Positions 9,424 to 19,345 are shown, numbered from the stretch's first letter. The stretch: DNA of 64,000 bases from Rhizobiaceae bacterium (GCA_016742175.1 JACVCH010000005.1:186001-250000); one strand, 5' to 3'. A program made the numbers and translations. Notes: generated from the sequence alone by a model not told the origin.

Positions 9424-10136
9424 CGGGCGGCCTCCGCGAACGCGGTCGCGCGCGCATTGTCGTAGTCTTCGGCCGCGTGCGCGACGACCGTGAAGCGCAT
9501 CGTCGTGTGCCCGCTGCCGCAGAACTCCGCGCAGACGCCGCGATAGCTTCCCGGCCGGTCGGCCTCGATCCGCAAGACGTTCTCGTGGCCGGGTATGGCG
9601 TCGATCTTGCCGGCTAGCCGCGGCACCCAGAAGGAATGGATCACGTCCTGCGTGGTCACGACGACGTCCACCGGCTGCCCCGCGGGAATGTGCAGCTCGT
9701 TCGTTGTCGCGTCGCTGTCGTCATAGCCGAAGCGCCAGTCCCATTGATGCGCCTGCGCATGGACCCTGAGCGGCGGCTCTTCCAGCGGCCGCGGGATCAG
9801 CCGCTCCCCGAGCACGAAGGCGGAGGTGACCAGCCCGACCAGAACGACGCTCGGCATCACCAGCCCCCCGCCGACCAGCCACTGGCCGACCGAGAACCGC
9901 GCCATCGTCGCCGGCCGCCACCAGGCGAGCGCATAAAGCGCCCCGACCATCAGGAAGAGTGCCGCCGCGCCCCAGAACATGATCCACCAGAGCGTCGCCA
10001 CCGCACCCGCCGCCGGCCCCGCGGGGTCGAGCGTCGAAAGTGGGCCGGAACAGCCGGCCAGAAGCAGGGCCGGCGCAAGCAGCCACTCGACACGGGTCCG
10101 GCGCGCGCTAGAATCGGGCTGTGCGGAACGGGGCAG
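9420..10136 (-). CDS. Cytochrome c oxidase subunit II (lipoprotein, non-standard start)
   Basis: About 238 residues with a lipobox (LLLAGC), two transmembrane helices, and a CuA domain ending in the ligand set CAEFCGSGHTTM. There is no C-terminal cytochrome c domain. The start is a puzzle: no in-frame ATG, GTG or TTG lies close before the signal peptide. The best candidate is CTG at 10136, which has GGAG 6 nt upstream and gives a typical signal peptide (basic n-region, then the hydrophobic core). The next standard in-frame start would add over 40 unrelated residues overlapping the divergent gene. It is the first gene of the oxidase operon. Confidence 0.8.
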   Translation of the reverse strand: MPRSAQPDSSARRTRVEWLLAPALLLAGCSGPLSTLDPAGPAAGAVATLWWIMFWGAAALFLMVGALYALAWWRPATMARFSVGQWLVGGGLVMPSVVLVGLVTSAFVLGERLIPRPLEEPPLRVHAQAHQWDWRFGYDDSDATTNELHIPAGQPVDVVVTTQDVIHSFWVPRLAGKIDAIPGHENVLRIEADRPGSYRGVCAEFCGSGHTTMRFTVVAHAAEDYDNARATAFAEAAR

Positions 10137-10172
10137 GGTCGTCTCCGTTGGCGATTGGGCAGAGGGCCGGCA

Positions 10173-10673
10173 ATGAACGAGACGCGCGACCGGGGCAATC
10201 CCGTCATCGAGGAAGTGGTCGAGGAGGAGATCACCTCCACCGTCGCCATCGCCGGCCATCCGATCCACGCGATGAGCGTCCATTTCCCGATCGCGCTCGT
10301 CTTCGGCGTTCTCGGCTGCGACGTCTTCTACTGGTGGACGGGCGATCCTTTCTGGGTCCGCGTCGGCATCTGGGCGGCGGGCTTCGCCTTCTTCACCGGT
10401 GTCGCCGCCGGCATCGTCGGCACGCTCGAACTCCTGCTCGTCGCCGGCATCCGCATGCGCGTGGCAAGCTGGACGCACGCCGTCGCCGCCATGACGCTCC
10501 TCGCCATCGCCGGCACCAATTGGGGCCTGCGCGTGATGGATGAAGGCGCGATCCTGCCGCACGGCATCCTGCTCTCGGCGCTCGCGGCTTTCTTCACGGG
10601 GCTCGCCGGCTGGCATGGCGGAAAACTGGTGTTCGATCACGGTGTCGGCCTCATCGTGACAGCCAGGGAATGA
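10173..10673 (+). CDS. DUF2231 membrane protein
   Basis: A 166-residue membrane protein with about four helices and an acidic N-terminus (EEVVEEEI). The block GHPIHAMSVHFPIAL is the hallmark of DUF2231, whose paired histidines are proposed to bind haem or metal in the membrane. It is divergent from the oxidase operon and its 3' end overlaps the converging CopD-like gene by 23 bp. DUF2231 genes commonly accompany alternative cytochrome oxidases, but no biochemical role is established. Confidence 0.8.
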   Translation: MNETRDRGNPVIEEVVEEEITSTVAIAGHPIHAMSVHFPIALVFGVLGCDVFYWWTGDPFWVRVGIWAAGFAFFTGVAAGIVGTLELLLVAGIRMRVASWTHAVAAMTLLAIAGTNWGLRVMDEGAILPHGILLSALAAFFTGLAGWHGGKLVFDHGVGLIVTARE

Positions 10674-11151
10674 AGCCGCCGACGATGTCGCGCAGCGCGC
10701 CGGGCCGAACCCATTCGGCCGGCACCCAGTCGAAATCGAGCGGCGGCTTGGCGAGCACGACGGCCAGCGTGAGCGCGACCACGATCGTCGTCACGATGGT
10801 GACGGCGACGAACCGCCAGGCCGGATACATCTCGCCCTTCTCGAACAGGCGGATGATGACGAGGCCGGTCAGGATGTGGATCACCACCAGCACGCCCACG
10901 AACGCCATCTTCAGCGAGAACCACTCGACGAAAGTCGATTGCAGGAAGACGAGCCCGATGCCCGATCCGATCGCGACGAACGCCGCCGGCGAGATCAGCG
11001 ACACATAGGCGAAACGCACCAGCCCCTGCAGCCGATAGAGCGCATCGTCGTTCTCGACCGTGTGCCGCTGTGCGTAGAGCCCCGGCAGGCAGATCAGCCC
11101 GGCGCACCAGATCGAGATCGCGGCCAGATGGACGAATTTCAGCCAGACCAT
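10651..11151 (-). CDS. CopD-like membrane protein
   Basis: A 166-residue protein with four predicted helices, starting KFVHLAAISIWCAGLICLPGLY. The early histidine in a WxKxxHLxxxxxWxG pattern is typical of the CopD/HemJ/DUF2269-like group, where helix histidines may bind haem b or copper. Its ATG shares one base with the ctaG stop, so the two are translated together. The location next to an oxidase operon suggests a role in copper or haem handling for oxidase assembly. The exact family is uncertain. Confidence 0.7.
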   Translation of the reverse strand: MVWLKFVHLAAISIWCAGLICLPGLYAQRHTVENDDALYRLQGLVRFAYVSLISPAAFVAIGSGIGLVFLQSTFVEWFSLKMAFVGVLVVIHILTGLVIIRLFEKGEMYPAWRFVAVTIVTTIVVALTLAVVLAKPPLDFDWVPAEWVRPGALRDIVGGFIPWLSR

Positions 11152-11900
11152 CAGCGCGGCCGCGGCGCGGTGAACGCGCGCATCTCGCCGAACTGCCGCC
11201 AGGCGATGACGAGCGCCACCGCCAGATAGGGCAGCGCCGCCGGCACCCACATCAGGAGGCCCGCCAGTTGCTGGTCGCCGAGCGGCGTCAGCCCATAGGG
11301 CAGGGTGGTCGTCGCATGCGCCGCGTAAAGCGGCCGCGCCGCAAACGTCAAAAGCGCGCCGAGCATGCCCATCTGCACGATCGAGCCGAGCAGCGCCGAC
11401 AGCGCAGGTCCCGCCTTGGCGGCGAAAATGCCCTGCCACATCACGAAGGCCGACAGGAACAGCGCCAGCTCCATCATCCAGTAGACCGGCACGGAAGACA
11501 GCGCCCACTGATAGGGGACCGGGGCGTGCCAGACCCACATCAGCAGCGTATGCGCCAGGAACGCAGCCGACAGCGGCAGCTTCGAGGCGCGCGCCGGCAG
11601 GGCGAGCGCCAGAAGCGGCGCGGCAAACGCGACGAGCAGCAAGTGATGGACGATCCGGGCCGAGAACAGCGCCGAGGAAAGTGCGCAGAGCGGCGAGACG
11701 AACGCGGCGAAGAGCACGACCAGCGCCGCCAGCCCGTAAGGCGACCGCGCCGCCTCGCGCCAGCCCGCCCGGGACATGGCGAGCGCGCCCGCGCCCATCG
11801 CCGCGAAGACGGCGAGCAGCAGCGGGTCGAGATTCCAGCTCGACCAGAATTCGGCGGGAAGCGGTGCGGGTCCGCAATAGGGGGTCGTCTCGGCGTTCAT
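11151..11900 (-). CDS. ctaG: CtaG-family cytochrome oxidase assembly protein
   Basis: A 249-residue multi-pass membrane protein. The blocks RIVHHLLLVAFAAPLLAL and HTLLMWVWHAPVPYQWAL, and the later GLTPLGDQQLAGLLMWVPA, match the caa3-type CtaG family (not the unrelated Cox11 protein also called CtaG). The family is needed for assembly of caa3-type oxidases in Bacillus. It is the first gene of a two-gene operon beside the oxidase genes at 6539-10136. Confidence 0.85.
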   Translation of the reverse strand: MNAETTPYCGPAPLPAEFWSSWNLDPLLLAVFAAMGAGALAMSRAGWREAARSPYGLAALVVLFAAFVSPLCALSSALFSARIVHHLLLVAFAAPLLALALPARASKLPLSAAFLAHTLLMWVWHAPVPYQWALSSVPVYWMMELALFLSAFVMWQGIFAAKAGPALSALLGSIVQMGMLGALLTFAARPLYAAHATTTLPYGLTPLGDQQLAGLLMWVPAALPYLAVALVIAWRQFGEMRAFTAPRPR

Positions 11901-11964
11901 CGCGTCCGTTTCGAAAGGGCTACGAGGCCAGCGTAGCGGAAATTCGGCCCGACGGAAGCCGCCC

Positions 11965-14433
11965 TCAGACGATCAGCTTCTGATAAAGCCCCCAGCGCCG
12001 CGTGATCCTTCCCTTCGGCAGCGCCAAGACGATCAGCGCGAGGCCGGCGACGACCGCCGAAGCGATCTCCGCCCCGCTCGCCTCGACGAAGACAAGCGAG
12101 CCGATCAGCAACGCGCCGAGCGCGACATTGGCGTAGCGGGCCGGCCGTCCCGTCTCCGCCAGTGCGATCACCGCGAAGGTCAGCGCCAGCGAGCCGACCA
12201 CGTGGTTGACGTTCGCCATGCCGCCATCGGAGCCGAGCGTCAGCGGCGTAAACATCAGCCACAACGCCACCAGCATGGAAAGCGCGAGAGTCCACGGCAG
12301 CCCCATCCCGCCGCCGAAGAACGAGCCCGCGACCTCGCCGGGCGTCATCTCGAACGTGCGGCGCGCGGCCGGTTTCGCTTCGCCGTCGTCCGTGTCGCCG
12401 GTGAAGAAGATGCGGATCACCGGCTCGCCCTTTTTCCATTTGCGGTAGAGGAATTCCGACGTCGCGACGAGCTCGTCGAGCGAATAGGGAATCTGCAGCA
12501 GCATCGCCGCCGCGCCGATCAGGCACAGCGTGCAGAACGTGCCGATGACGATCGGCTGGATGATGATGAAGCCGATCGAGACGATGCCGAGCGGCACGAT
12601 CAGGACGCCGAAGGCGATCGTCACCCAGGGCATCGTGCGCCAGCGCCGCTGCGAGCCGACGAGGCCGATCACGATCTCGATCAGATAGACCGCCGCGCCC
12701 ATGCCGGCATCTGGAATCGGGAACGCTTCCGATACGGTCGAGGTGACGACGTCCTCGCTGCCGTTCAGCCCCTCGCGCGTCCCGCCGAAGAACGGGTCCC
12801 AGGCCGCGTCGATGTGGCCGAGCTGGTAGGCGGCGAGATAGCGCGAGAAATAGAGCCCGACGAAGGCGAGGAGGATGATCGGCATGCGTTGAAGCCAGCT
12901 CGAAGGGTTGTAGCTCCACCCCGGCGGCACGTCCGGCCCGGTCATCTGCGCGACTGGGCTCACCCCCGGCTCGGGCCGAACGCACAGCGCCAGCGCCATG
13001 ACGAGCGTGCCGACCAGCGTCCCGTTGAGATATCCGGCCGCCGACGGCGTCCAGAAGACGAGCGGCGCGAACAGGATCCAGAACCCCACCGCCGCCGCCG
13101 CAAACCGCACCATCGAAAGCCGCCACGAAAGCGACATGAGGCCGAGCGCGAACAGGACGACGCCCGACGCCATGTCGCTCCAGCCAAGCCAGCTATCCGC
13201 ATAGCCCATCGTCGCCGGCGAGAAGATCATCCACGTGCCGAGCGCCGCATTGGCGAAATGCGCCCAGATGAACCGCGCATGCTCGTCGCGCACCATCTCC
13301 TCGTGCCGCGAGCGGATGTCCTCGGGGTCCTCGCCTCGCGCTTCCGCCGTCGTCAGCCAGTCCGGCGGCGTCAGCCCGTTCTTCTCGTACCACCCGGCCG
13401 GATCGCCCTTTAGCTTCGCGACGATGGTCGACAGCGACGTGCGGATCGAATGGCGCGGCTGCCAGCCGAGAAGCTCGTTCGCCAGCGAAATGTCGAGCGC
13501 GTAATGGTCCTCCGCCATGTCGATCATGAACGGTCGGATGAAGGGTTTCTCGCCCTTGTCGATATCGTCGGGAATGATCGGCTCGGCCTTCACCTCGGCG
13601 AACGCGCCGATCTTGGCGATCGGCTTCGGCACCGAAAACGTCTCCCACACCTCCTCGCCATGGATCAGCCGCCCGATCAGCGTTTGAAGCTCGTCATAGG
13701 GCACCGCGTCGGCCTCGCCGGCGAGGATCACACACTCCTCGGGCAGCGCGTCGCGCTTGTCGACCGCCAGCTTGAACAGCGCCATCATGTCGTCGCGATG
13801 GATGAAGGACTGCCCCGCCTTCACGTCGCCGGAGTAGAGATGCGCCTTCATGTCGCGCTCGTAGATGCGCGCGATCTGGTGCGCGAGCGTCGGCACCGAA
13901 CTCTCCTCGTCATAGAGCCCGGCAAGGTGCAGCAGCAGGATCGGCATCGACCCGCGCTCCTGCCGGATCACCTCTTCAGCCTTCGCCTTCGATATCGGAT
14001 AGGCCCATTTGGGCGCGATCGGCGTCGCCTCGTCGATCGTCTCGCCGGGTTCCCCGGCCTCGTGCACCAGCATCGTGCCGGAATAGATGAAGCGCTCGAC
14101 GGAAACGTCACGCAGCGCGCGCATCAGATGCCGCGTGCCGTCGACATTGACCTTCTGGTAGAGCGGGTGCTCCTCGCCGGAAAAGTCGAAATAAGCGGCG
14201 AGATGGATCACCGCCGCGATCCGGTCGCCGAACTCCGAGGTCACTTTCCGGACCGCCTCGCGCGTAGAATCCTCCGAGGTCAGGTCGACCTCGAACAGCG
14301 GGCAGTCCGCCTTCTTGCCTTCGACGTCGAGTCCGACGACCCGATACGAGTCCGCCAATTCGCCCGCAAGCGCCCCGCCGAGATTTCCCGCCGCGCCGGT
14401 GATCAGGACGACCGGCTTTGTCTCGTCTGCCAT
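11965..14433 (-). CDS. NAD-epimerase / SPW / VKOR-like fusion membrane protein
   Basis: An 822-residue fusion. Residues 6-335 are an extended SDR (GAAGNLGG at 13-20, SGT at 118-120, YPISK with Y145 and K149). Residues about 385-490 are four hydrophobic helices with an SPW-repeat motif (SPATMGYADSWLGW). Residues about 515-665 resemble the vitamin K epoxide reductase fold, with a conserved-looking PDAGMGAAVYLIEI block and a CTLC redox motif at 634-637. Residues about 708-810 form a second SPW-like pair. I see only one cysteine pair in the VKOR-like part, without the loop pair of true VKOR. A soluble sugar-nucleotide- or NAD-binding head on a membrane disulfide/quinone module is unusual; the substrate is unknown. 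Confidence 0.8.
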   Translation of the reverse strand: MADETKPVVLITGAAGNLGGALAGELADSYRVVGLDVEGKKADCPLFEVDLTSEDSTREAVRKVTSEFGDRIAAVIHLAAYFDFSGEEHPLYQKVNVDGTRHLMRALRDVSVERFIYSGTMLVHEAGEPGETIDEATPIAPKWAYPISKAKAEEVIRQERGSMPILLLHLAGLYDEESSVPTLAHQIARIYERDMKAHLYSGDVKAGQSFIHRDDMMALFKLAVDKRDALPEECVILAGEADAVPYDELQTLIGRLIHGEEVWETFSVPKPIAKIGAFAEVKAEPIIPDDIDKGEKPFIRPFMIDMAEDHYALDISLANELLGWQPRHSIRTSLSTIVAKLKGDPAGWYEKNGLTPPDWLTTAEARGEDPEDIRSRHEEMVRDEHARFIWAHFANAALGTWMIFSPATMGYADSWLGWSDMASGVVLFALGLMSLSWRLSMVRFAAAAVGFWILFAPLVFWTPSAAGYLNGTLVGTLVMALALCVRPEPGVSPVAQMTGPDVPPGWSYNPSSWLQRMPIILLAFVGLYFSRYLAAYQLGHIDAAWDPFFGGTREGLNGSEDVVTSTVSEAFPIPDAGMGAAVYLIEIVIGLVGSQRRWRTMPWVTIAFGVLIVPLGIVSIGFIIIQPIVIGTFCTLCLIGAAAMLLQIPYSLDELVATSEFLYRKWKKGEPVIRIFFTGDTDDGEAKPAARRTFEMTPGEVAGSFFGGGMGLPWTLALSMLVALWLMFTPLTLGSDGGMANVNHVVGSLALTFAVIALAETGRPARYANVALGALLIGSLVFVEASGAEIASAVVAGLALIVLALPKGRITRRWGLYQKLIV

Positions 14434-14492
14434 GAATGCGCATCCCCCTGGCCGTTCAGTTCGTGAACGCCAGCCCGCGCCTCATGTTCCGC

Positions 14493-15329
14493 CTATCCCG
14501 CGAGGAAATCCCGCAAGAGCGCAATCTCGCGCGCACTCGCCAGGGTCGGCGCGTGGCCGCATTCGTCGAAGGTCACGAGACGCGGCTTCGGCCCGCGCGT
14601 CGTCATCTTTTCGGCGGTCTCGGCCGAGAGCACGTCCGAGGTCTTGCCGCGCAAAAGAAGCGTCGGGATCGCCAGCCGGTCATAGGACGCCCAGATGTCG
14701 AGGTCGCCCTTGTGATGCGTGAACTGCGCGACGATCTGCGGGTCGTAATGGACGGTGACGCGTCCGTCGTCGGTGCGGCGCGAAGACGTGTCGGCCATGC
14801 GGCGCCAGAAGGCCGGCGTGTTCTCGCCGAAGGGCGCATAGTTCTTGCGCAGCCAGCCCTCGAGGTCCTCGATGCGCTCATAGACGGGCGGGTTGCCGAC
14901 ATAGTCGACGATGCGCCCGGTTCCCGCCTTGGGAATGTCCGGTCCGACATCGTTGATGACGAGATGGGTGATGCGGCCTTCGAGCGCGCCGGCGGCGAGC
15001 GTGACGCCGATCAGCCCGCCCATCGACGTGCCGACCCAGCGCGTCTTCTCGACGCCGTAATGGTCCAGCATCGCCTTCGCGGTCGCACCGAAAGTGGCGT
15101 AGGAATAGTCCGTCGCCGGATTGCGCGCCCAGCTCGAAAGCCCCCGCCCGAGCGTATCGGGGCACATGACGAAATAGGTGTCGGAGAGCGCTTCCGCGGC
15201 CTCGTCGAAATCGCGCCCCGTGCGCGCGAGGCCGTGCCACATGACGAGCGCCGGATTCGCCCGGTCGCCCCATTCGGTGACGTGGAGCTCGAACCCGGCG
15301 GCCGGAACATAGGTCGATAAAGGCTTCAT
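14493..15329 (-). CDS. Alpha/beta hydrolase in ABC transporter operon
   Basis: A 278-residue alpha/beta hydrolase. The oxyanion HG is in MWHGLARTG, the nucleophile elbow is GTSMGG, and the late histidine is in FDECGHAPTL; an acid residue lies around LLLRGKTSDVL. Its start shares bases with the stop of the LivM-type permease, so it belongs to the importer operon as its last gene. It may hydrolyse an ester, lactone or amide brought in by that importer. The precise substrate cannot be read from sequence. Confidence 0.8.
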   Translation of the reverse strand: MKPLSTYVPAAGFELHVTEWGDRANPALVMWHGLARTGRDFDEAAEALSDTYFVMCPDTLGRGLSSWARNPATDYSYATFGATAKAMLDHYGVEKTRWVGTSMGGLIGVTLAAGALEGRITHLVINDVGPDIPKAGTGRIVDYVGNPPVYERIEDLEGWLRKNYAPFGENTPAFWRRMADTSSRRTDDGRVTVHYDPQIVAQFTHHKGDLDIWASYDRLAIPTLLLRGKTSDVLSAETAEKMTTRGPKPRLVTFDECGHAPTLASAREIALLRDFLAG

Positions 15330-16438
15330 TTGCGACCACCCTTGCCGAGCAGCGTGCCCGCTATGCCCGACGGAAAGAAATAGACGAGGAGGATGAAGAG
15401 GACGCCGAGCCAAAGCAGCCAGCGATCCGGGTTGAGAAGTTCGGGTAGCAGCGGCAGGCCGGCCGTCGCCTCCGCGCCCGCGCCCATCAAATCCTTCAGG
15501 TAGAACTGCGCCAGCGTCATGATGACGACGCCGACGATCGCGCCCACCATCGTGCCCATGCCGCCGATCACGACCATCAGCAGCACGTCGATCATGATGT
15601 CGAAGGAGAGCGTCACGTCCGGCCCGGTATAGCGCAGCCAGACCGCACGCAGGACGCCGGCAAGCGCGGCGACGACGGCGGCGATGCAGAACACCGAGGT
15701 GCGGTAGGCGACGACGCGGTAGCCGATCGCCTCGGCCCGCATCTCGTTCTCGCGGATCGCCTGCAGCACCGTGCCGAGCGGCGAGCGCACGATGCGGACC
15801 AGAAGGTAGAACAGCGCCAGCGAGGACAGGAAGACGAAGTAATAGAGGTAGAGCCGGCCGTTGACCGGCACGCCGAACAGGCGGACCTGGTCGCCATTGC
15901 CGTCCTCCAGTCGGTTCGCCGGCGAGAAGAAGCGCGGGATCTCATAGGTGATGCCGTCCTCGCCGCCGGTGAAGTTCGAGAGTTGGCTGGCGAGAACGAG
16001 CATGACCGAGGCGGCGGCAAGCGTGACCATGGCGAAGAAGATCGCCTTCACCCGCAGCGACAACAGCCCGATCAGCACCGCGAGCACGAAGGCCGCCAGA
16101 ACGCCGAGCGAACCGCCGAGGACGATCGCCTCGAAACCGCGCCCCATCGTCTTCAGGCCGATGGCCGCGCCATAGGCGCCGAGGCCGAAAAACATCGTGT
16201 GGGCGAAGGACACGATGCCGGTATAGCCGATCAGGAGATCGTAGCTCGCGACCAGCACGATGAAGACGCAAATGCGCGCCGCGACTTCCTGCGCCCGCAC
16301 GTCCGGGAACAGGAACGGTGCGAACAGCAGGCAAACCCCGACGATGGCGGCGAAACCGTAGACGATGACGCGGCCGATGGTGACGCGGGTGGATGTGGTG
16401 CGCATGGGGGTGGGAGTTGCGATGGTCGATGCGGTCAT
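15326..16438 (-). CDS. Liv-type ABC transporter permease (LivM-like)
   Basis: A 370-residue permease of the branched-chain amino acid (HAAT) type with about ten helices. The motifs SYDLLIGYTGIVSFAHTMFFGLGAYGAA and EMRAEAIGY, and the late block VIGGMGTMVGAIVGVVI, are those of LivM. The start at 16438 puts a 30-residue Thr-rich tail before the first helix; an alternative ATG at 16415 is possible. It forms an importer with the LivH-like protein at 16640-17635 and the ATPases at 17838-19318. Confidence 0.85.
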   Translation of the reverse strand: MTASTIATPTPMRTTSTRVTIGRVIVYGFAAIVGVCLLFAPFLFPDVRAQEVAARICVFIVLVASYDLLIGYTGIVSFAHTMFFGLGAYGAAIGLKTMGRGFEAIVLGGSLGVLAAFVLAVLIGLLSLRVKAIFFAMVTLAAASVMLVLASQLSNFTGGEDGITYEIPRFFSPANRLEDGNGDQVRLFGVPVNGRLYLYYFVFLSSLALFYLLVRIVRSPLGTVLQAIRENEMRAEAIGYRVVAYRTSVFCIAAVVAALAGVLRAVWLRYTGPDVTLSFDIMIDVLLMVVIGGMGTMVGAIVGVVIMTLAQFYLKDLMGAGAEATAGLPLLPELLNPDRWLLWLGVLFILLVYFFPSGIAGTLLGKGGRK

Positions 16439-16469
16439 CGGGCGGCGCTCCTTGCTTGGAGAGCGCGAT

Positions 16470-16616
16470 CCCCCCACTCCGTCTCGGGCTTCGCCCTCGC
16501 CACCTCTCCCCCCGATGGGGGGCGAGGAACCCAAGCTGGAGACGCGGCGCCGCCGCGGCAGCGGTTCCTCTCCCCCGGGCAGGGGGAGAGGTGGCCCGAA
16601 GGGACGGAGTGGGGGT
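16470..16616. repeat. Large inverted-repeat element, family A, copy 1
   Basis: The left end begins CCCCCACTCCGTC and the right end is its reverse complement, with internal CTCTCCCC/GGGGAGAG blocks and a GGTTCC-AAGC spacer. It lies between the LivH- and LivM-like genes of one operon. Confidence 0.85.
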
Positions 16617-16639
16617 GCTTTACCGTAGAAGTCATGTCC

Positions 16640-17635
16640 TCACCCCTTCACGGCAGGCTTGAGGCCCCAGGGACGCCACAGGAGCACGATCATCATCAGG
16701 ATCATGGTCGAGGCGAGCGCCAGCTTGGGGAACAGGAAGGCGACGTAGTTGGTGGTCAGCCCCACCATCAGCGCACCGAGGAGCGAGCCCTGGATGGAGC
16801 CGAGGCCGCCGATGATGACGACGATGAAGACCATGACCATCAATTCGGAGCCGAGCGCCGGCGTGATCAGCCCCTGATAGCCGGCCCACATTGCGCCGCC
16901 CATGGCCGCGAGCGCCGAGCCCGCCATGAAGACGCCGATGAACAGCCGGTCGATGCGGAACCCGAGCGCCTCGACCATCTCGCGGTTTTCGACGCCGGCG
17001 CGGATCAACAGGCCGATGCGCGTCCGGTTGAGCGTCAGATGCAGGATGACGTAGACGGCAAGGCCGAGCAGGAAGGCGAAGATGCGGTAGATCTCGACCG
17101 CGACGTCGCCGATCAGGAACGAGCCGGTGAGGATCGCCGGACGCGGGACGGGCATCGGCGTGCCGCCCCAGATTACGAGCAGGATCTCCTCCGCGACGAT
17201 CAGCGCGCCGACCGTGATGAGGATCTGCCGCAGATGGTCGGCATAGACCGGCTTGATGATGACGCGCTCGAAGAACCAGCCCGCAAGCGCCCCGAATGCG
17301 GTCGCCGCGCCAATGGCGGCGACGAGCGCCGCGATGTTGAGGAAGGCGCTATCGCCACGTACCCAGATGCCAAGCGCCGCGAGCACCGTCGCGCCGATAA
17401 AGGCGCCGAAGGAGACGAAGGCGGAATGGCCGAAATTGAGCACGTCCATCAACCCGAAGATCAGCGACAGACCCGACGCCATCAGGAAGATCATCATGCC
17501 CATGGCAAGGCCGGCGATGGTGAGGGTGAGCCAGGAAGACGGGCGTCCGATGAGGACGAAGGCGACGAGGGCGAGGATGACCGGCAGCAGCATGACGCCG
17601 CCGAAGCGGGTGAAGGTGGCGGAGAGGGATTTCAT
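16640..17635 (-). CDS. Liv-type ABC transporter permease (LivH-like)
   Basis: A 331-residue HAAT-family permease with eight or more helices. The LivH hallmark is present: LSLIFGLMDVLNFGHSAFVSFGAF, then the NRTRIGLLIRAGVENREMVEALG loop that contacts the ATPases, and VIIGGLGSIQGSLLGALMVG near the end. It is separated from livF upstream and livM downstream by large inverted-repeat elements, yet all genes are in the same direction with no other promoter evident. Confidence 0.88.
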   Translation of the reverse strand: MKSLSATFTRFGGVMLLPVILALVAFVLIGRPSSWLTLTIAGLAMGMMIFLMASGLSLIFGLMDVLNFGHSAFVSFGAFIGATVLAALGIWVRGDSAFLNIAALVAAIGAATAFGALAGWFFERVIIKPVYADHLRQILITVGALIVAEEILLVIWGGTPMPVPRPAILTGSFLIGDVAVEIYRIFAFLLGLAVYVILHLTLNRTRIGLLIRAGVENREMVEALGFRIDRLFIGVFMAGSALAAMGGAMWAGYQGLITPALGSELMVMVFIVVIIGGLGSIQGSLLGALMVGLTTNYVAFLFPKLALASTMILMMIVLLWRPWGLKPAVKG

Positions 17636-17677
17636 GAGGCGAGGCTCCGCGAAACGCAGGTGTTTTTTGCGAATTGA

Positions 17678-17820
17678 CCCCCACCCTGTATCCCTCCCCA
17701 CAAGGGGGAGGGAGGCCGTCGGCGCCTTGACACATGATTCAACGCAACGCCCAGTTTGAAGGGTTGGTCGCGGCGTGGATGCCCTCCCTCCCCCTTGTGG
17801 GGAGGGATAAAGGGTGGGGG
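17678..17820. repeat. Large inverted-repeat element, family B, copy 1
   Basis: The outer arms are ACCCCCACCCTGTATCCCTC and its near reverse complement, with a CCCCACAAGGGG-type core at each arm. It lies between the LivF- and LivH-like genes. Confidence 0.85.
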
Positions 17821-17837
17821 TACGCGGCGTAAGACCA

Positions 17838-18553
<716 letters not shown>

Positions 18554-18557
<4 letters not shown>

Positions 18558-19318
18558 GCCACTTCCTCCGCGCCGACGCCGAGATAGATCTCGCGCACGA
18601 TCGGCAGCGCCATCACCTCCGCCGGCCTGCCGTCGGCGACGAGCTCGCCATTGTGGAGCACCACGATGCGGTCGGCGAGCGCGCGCACCACGTCCATCTT
18701 GTGCTCGACAAGGAGGATGGTCTTCGACCGGTCCTTCTTCAAATCGGCAATGAGTTCGAGGATCACCGGCGCTTCGTCGACCGACATACCGGCGGTCGGT
18801 TCGTCGAACATGAAGATGTCCGGCTCCATCGCCGCCAGCATCGCCACTTCCAGCTTGCGCTGGTCGCCATGCGGCAGGGCGGAGGCGGGCAGGTGGGCGA
18901 CCGAGGAAAGGCGCGTCTGCTCGAGAACGCGCGCTGCCTTTTCCGCGAGGTGGGTGAGGCTCGCCGCATTGCGCAGCGCCGACGGCCCTTGCCCCGCTTT
19001 CGCCTGGACCGCGAGGCGCACGTTTTCGAGCACGGTCAGTTTGGGAAAGAGATTGGTCAACTGGAACGCGCGGCCGATACCGGCCTTGGCGCGGGCCGAG
19101 GCCGACAGCCGCGTGATCTCCGTCCCGCCCTTGAAGATGCGGCCCTCGGTCGGCTTCAACTGGCCGGAGACGAGGTTGAACCACGTCGTCTTGCCGGCGC
19201 CGTTCGGCCCGACGATGACGGTGAGTTCGCCCGGCTGAAACGCGCAGGTGACGTTGTTCACCGCAGCGTGGCCGCCGAAGCGGATCGTCAGGTTTTCAGT
19301 GCGGATGGAAGGGGTCAA
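18554..19318 (-). CDS. Liv-type ABC transporter ATPase (LivG-like), TTG start
   Basis: About 254 residues. Walker A is GPNGAGKTT, the LivG phrase GIGRAFQLTNLFPKLTVLENV is present, and Walker B is IFMFDEPTAGMSVDEAP. The signature is degenerate (ALPHGDQRKLEV, with PHG for SGG), as is common in LivG. The start is assigned to TTG 19318, which gives the expected N-terminus (TPSIRTENLTIRFGG); the frame remains open into the repeat element upstream, which would make an implausible N-terminus. The ribosome-binding site is not obvious. Confidence 0.82.
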
Positions 19319-19345
19319 TGTTGTTACAGTCCATCTGGAAGAAAC

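Noticed and set aside
9950-10249. A frameshift in the oxidase subunit II gene
   Set aside because: The coding frame is continuous from the lipobox to the stop; only the start codon is unusual.
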